51,249 nt of DNA, from the NCBI GenBank assembly GCA_003135135.1, contig PLDK01000042.1:24749-75997 (forward strand), read 5' to 3'. This document shows positions 50,613 to 51,249 of this stretch, piece after piece. Position numbers and translations under genes: made by a program. This stretch comes from Deltaproteobacteria bacterium. Lineage in GTDB: Bacteria; Desulfobacterota; Binatia; Binatales; Binataceae. Each line of letters opens with the position of its first letter. The first letter of the stretch is position 1. The notes under the pieces were generated by a model. It did not search any database. It saw nothing but the letters and a program-made list of their open reading frames with translations, and was not told the DNA's origin.

Positions 50613-50753
50613 CTAGTCGCGCCGACGCTTCCGCCAGCGAAACACCCGCTTTCCGTAGTCGGAAGCGCGGATGATCCGGCCGCCCTTGGTGCGAAAGTAT
50701 GGGCGATAAACCCAGTTTCCACCACGGACGGACTTGTCCTTTGAAGTTGGCAT
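50613..50753 (-). CDS. Small arginine-rich protein (46 aa)
   Basis: An open frame encodes MPTSKDKSVRGGNWVYRPYF, then RTKGGRIIRASDYGKRVFRW and RKRRRD. A good ribosome binding site (GAGGAG) is 9 to 12 bases upstream. The basic, aromatic-rich sequence suggests nucleic acid binding. Function unknown. Confidence 0.55.
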   Translation of the reverse strand: MPTSKDKSVRGGNWVYRPYFRTKGGRIIRASDYGKRVFRWRKRRRD

Positions 50754-50825
50754 AAGCCAAACTCCTCAGAACGCAAGGGAGATTTCGGCAGGTTTTTAGG
50801 GTATCTTGACCCGAAGGTCGGATGA

Positions 50826-50843
50826 GACTATCATCCGGTTGTT
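50826..50843. repeat. Small hairpin ATGAGACTATCAT
   Basis: CGGATGA-GACTA-TCATCCG forms a 7-bp hairpin. Its role is unknown; it lies between the small arginine-rich gene and the terminator at 50883. Confidence 0.3.
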
Positions 50844-50882
50844 ATACACAGAGACCAGAGTCCGCCGATTACGGACTCCCCA

Positions 50883-50908
50883 AAAACCACGGCCTGACCC
50901 GTGGTTTT
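50883..50908. terminator. Bidirectional terminator-like hairpin
   Basis: AAAACCACGG-CCTGAC-CCGTGGTTTT: a 10-bp stem with A and T flanks on each side, the usual appearance of a bidirectional intrinsic terminator. It lies just after the 3' end of the minus-strand HTH gene, which ends at 50945. Confidence 0.65.
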
Positions 50909-50944
50909 CGGCTTTCTGACCCAAACTCCGTTATACCACGCTCC

Positions 50945-51226
50945 CTACGCGGCCACGTCGTAAAATCCTCTTTTGACCCGCGTGAGCACCCCACGCGAGA
51001 CGCCACGCTGAAGGCGATTGCGAGCGGCAGCCTGATCGCAGTTGAGCGCCATCGCCAGCGCAGCCGCGTCCAAAGGCTTACCGGCGGCTTTAATCGCCGT
51101 CACAGCCTCTTTCACATGCTGTGCGACTTCGGAACGAAGTCGCCGCCGCTTCCTACTTCGTGGCGGCTGTCGCGGTGCGCTGGGCGCGTTGTCCGCAGAT
51201 ACAGGGGCAACGACTGGCCCAATCAA
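50945..51226 (-). CDS. Winged-helix DNA-binding protein, possibly truncated at window edge
   Basis: A 93-residue protein. After a Pro/Arg-rich head (QPPRSRKRRRLRS) it has a probable HTH: KEAVTAIKAAGKPLDAAALAMALNCDQAAARNRLQRGVSRG, ending VKRGFYDVAA, the winged-helix end often seen in small regulators. The frame is open to the window edge upstream of TTG 51226, so the real start may lie outside. It may regulate mobile or phage-like genes on the next contig part. Confidence 0.55.
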   Translation of the reverse strand: MIGPVVAPVSADNAPSAPRQPPRSRKRRRLRSEVAQHVKEAVTAIKAAGKPLDAAALAMALNCDQAAARNRLQRGVSRGVLTRVKRGFYDVAA

Positions 51227-51249
51227 TTTAGGGCAATAACCTAGTTGAC

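Overview
This is a GC-rich, gene-dense chromosomal window from a diderm (Gram-negative type) bacterium. It carries an Mla-type lipid transport operon with a lipoprotein, an HtrA protease, a MacB-like ABC exporter with a membrane fusion protein, and genes of NADH dehydrogenase (nuoB, nuoF, nuoG). It also carries a complete set of separate coenzyme F420 genes (cofG, cofH, cofD, cofE). F420 genes beside Mla genes and CoA-based catabolic enzymes suggest an uncultured soil or groundwater lineage such as Binatota or Rokubacteria. That placement is inference; no rRNA or complete tRNA gene is present to settle it.

Region 1 (1-7.1 kb): an enoyl-CoA hydratase and a 49-residue membrane peptide on the minus strand. 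Facing the other way is a signalling cluster: a membrane FHA protein, a zinc-ribbon membrane protein, a Ser/Thr kinase and a PHP phosphoesterase. The kinase has lost the usual beta-3 lysine and has a lysine in the glycine-rich loop instead, the arrangement known from eukaryotic WNK kinases. A CLC chloride channel or exchanger converges on the cluster.

Region 2 (7.1-18 kb): metabolic genes (alpha/beta hydrolase, class III aminotransferase, TetR regulator with two visible operators, SpoIIAA-like protein, ICMT-like methyltransferase, CoA-transferase). An orphan BtuF-like binding protein, HtrA and a hydrolase fused to a membrane domain follow. Region 3 (18-29.9 kb): ABC exporter operon, hydrolase, glycine oxidase-like enzyme, a large membrane protein, and a hybrid histidine kinase with a separate HPt protein. 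Region 4 (29.9-45 kb): nuoB-F-G, an alcohol dehydrogenase, the mlaE-F-D-lipoprotein operon, cofG-H-D-E, a polyprenyl diphosphate synthase and an FAD monooxygenase.

Region 5 (45-51.2 kb) is an accessory, rearranged zone. It holds a 5' tRNA fragment, a HigBA-type toxin-antitoxin pair between two 99-bp direct repeats of the preceding gene's 3' end, a HARE-HTH/GIY-YIG nuclease and a lipase. It also holds a membrane protein made of two near-identical halves, decayed copies of the upstream genes in their original order, an IS1595-family transposase and several very small genes. Two families of palindromic intergenic repeats are scattered through the window. No CRISPR array was seen.
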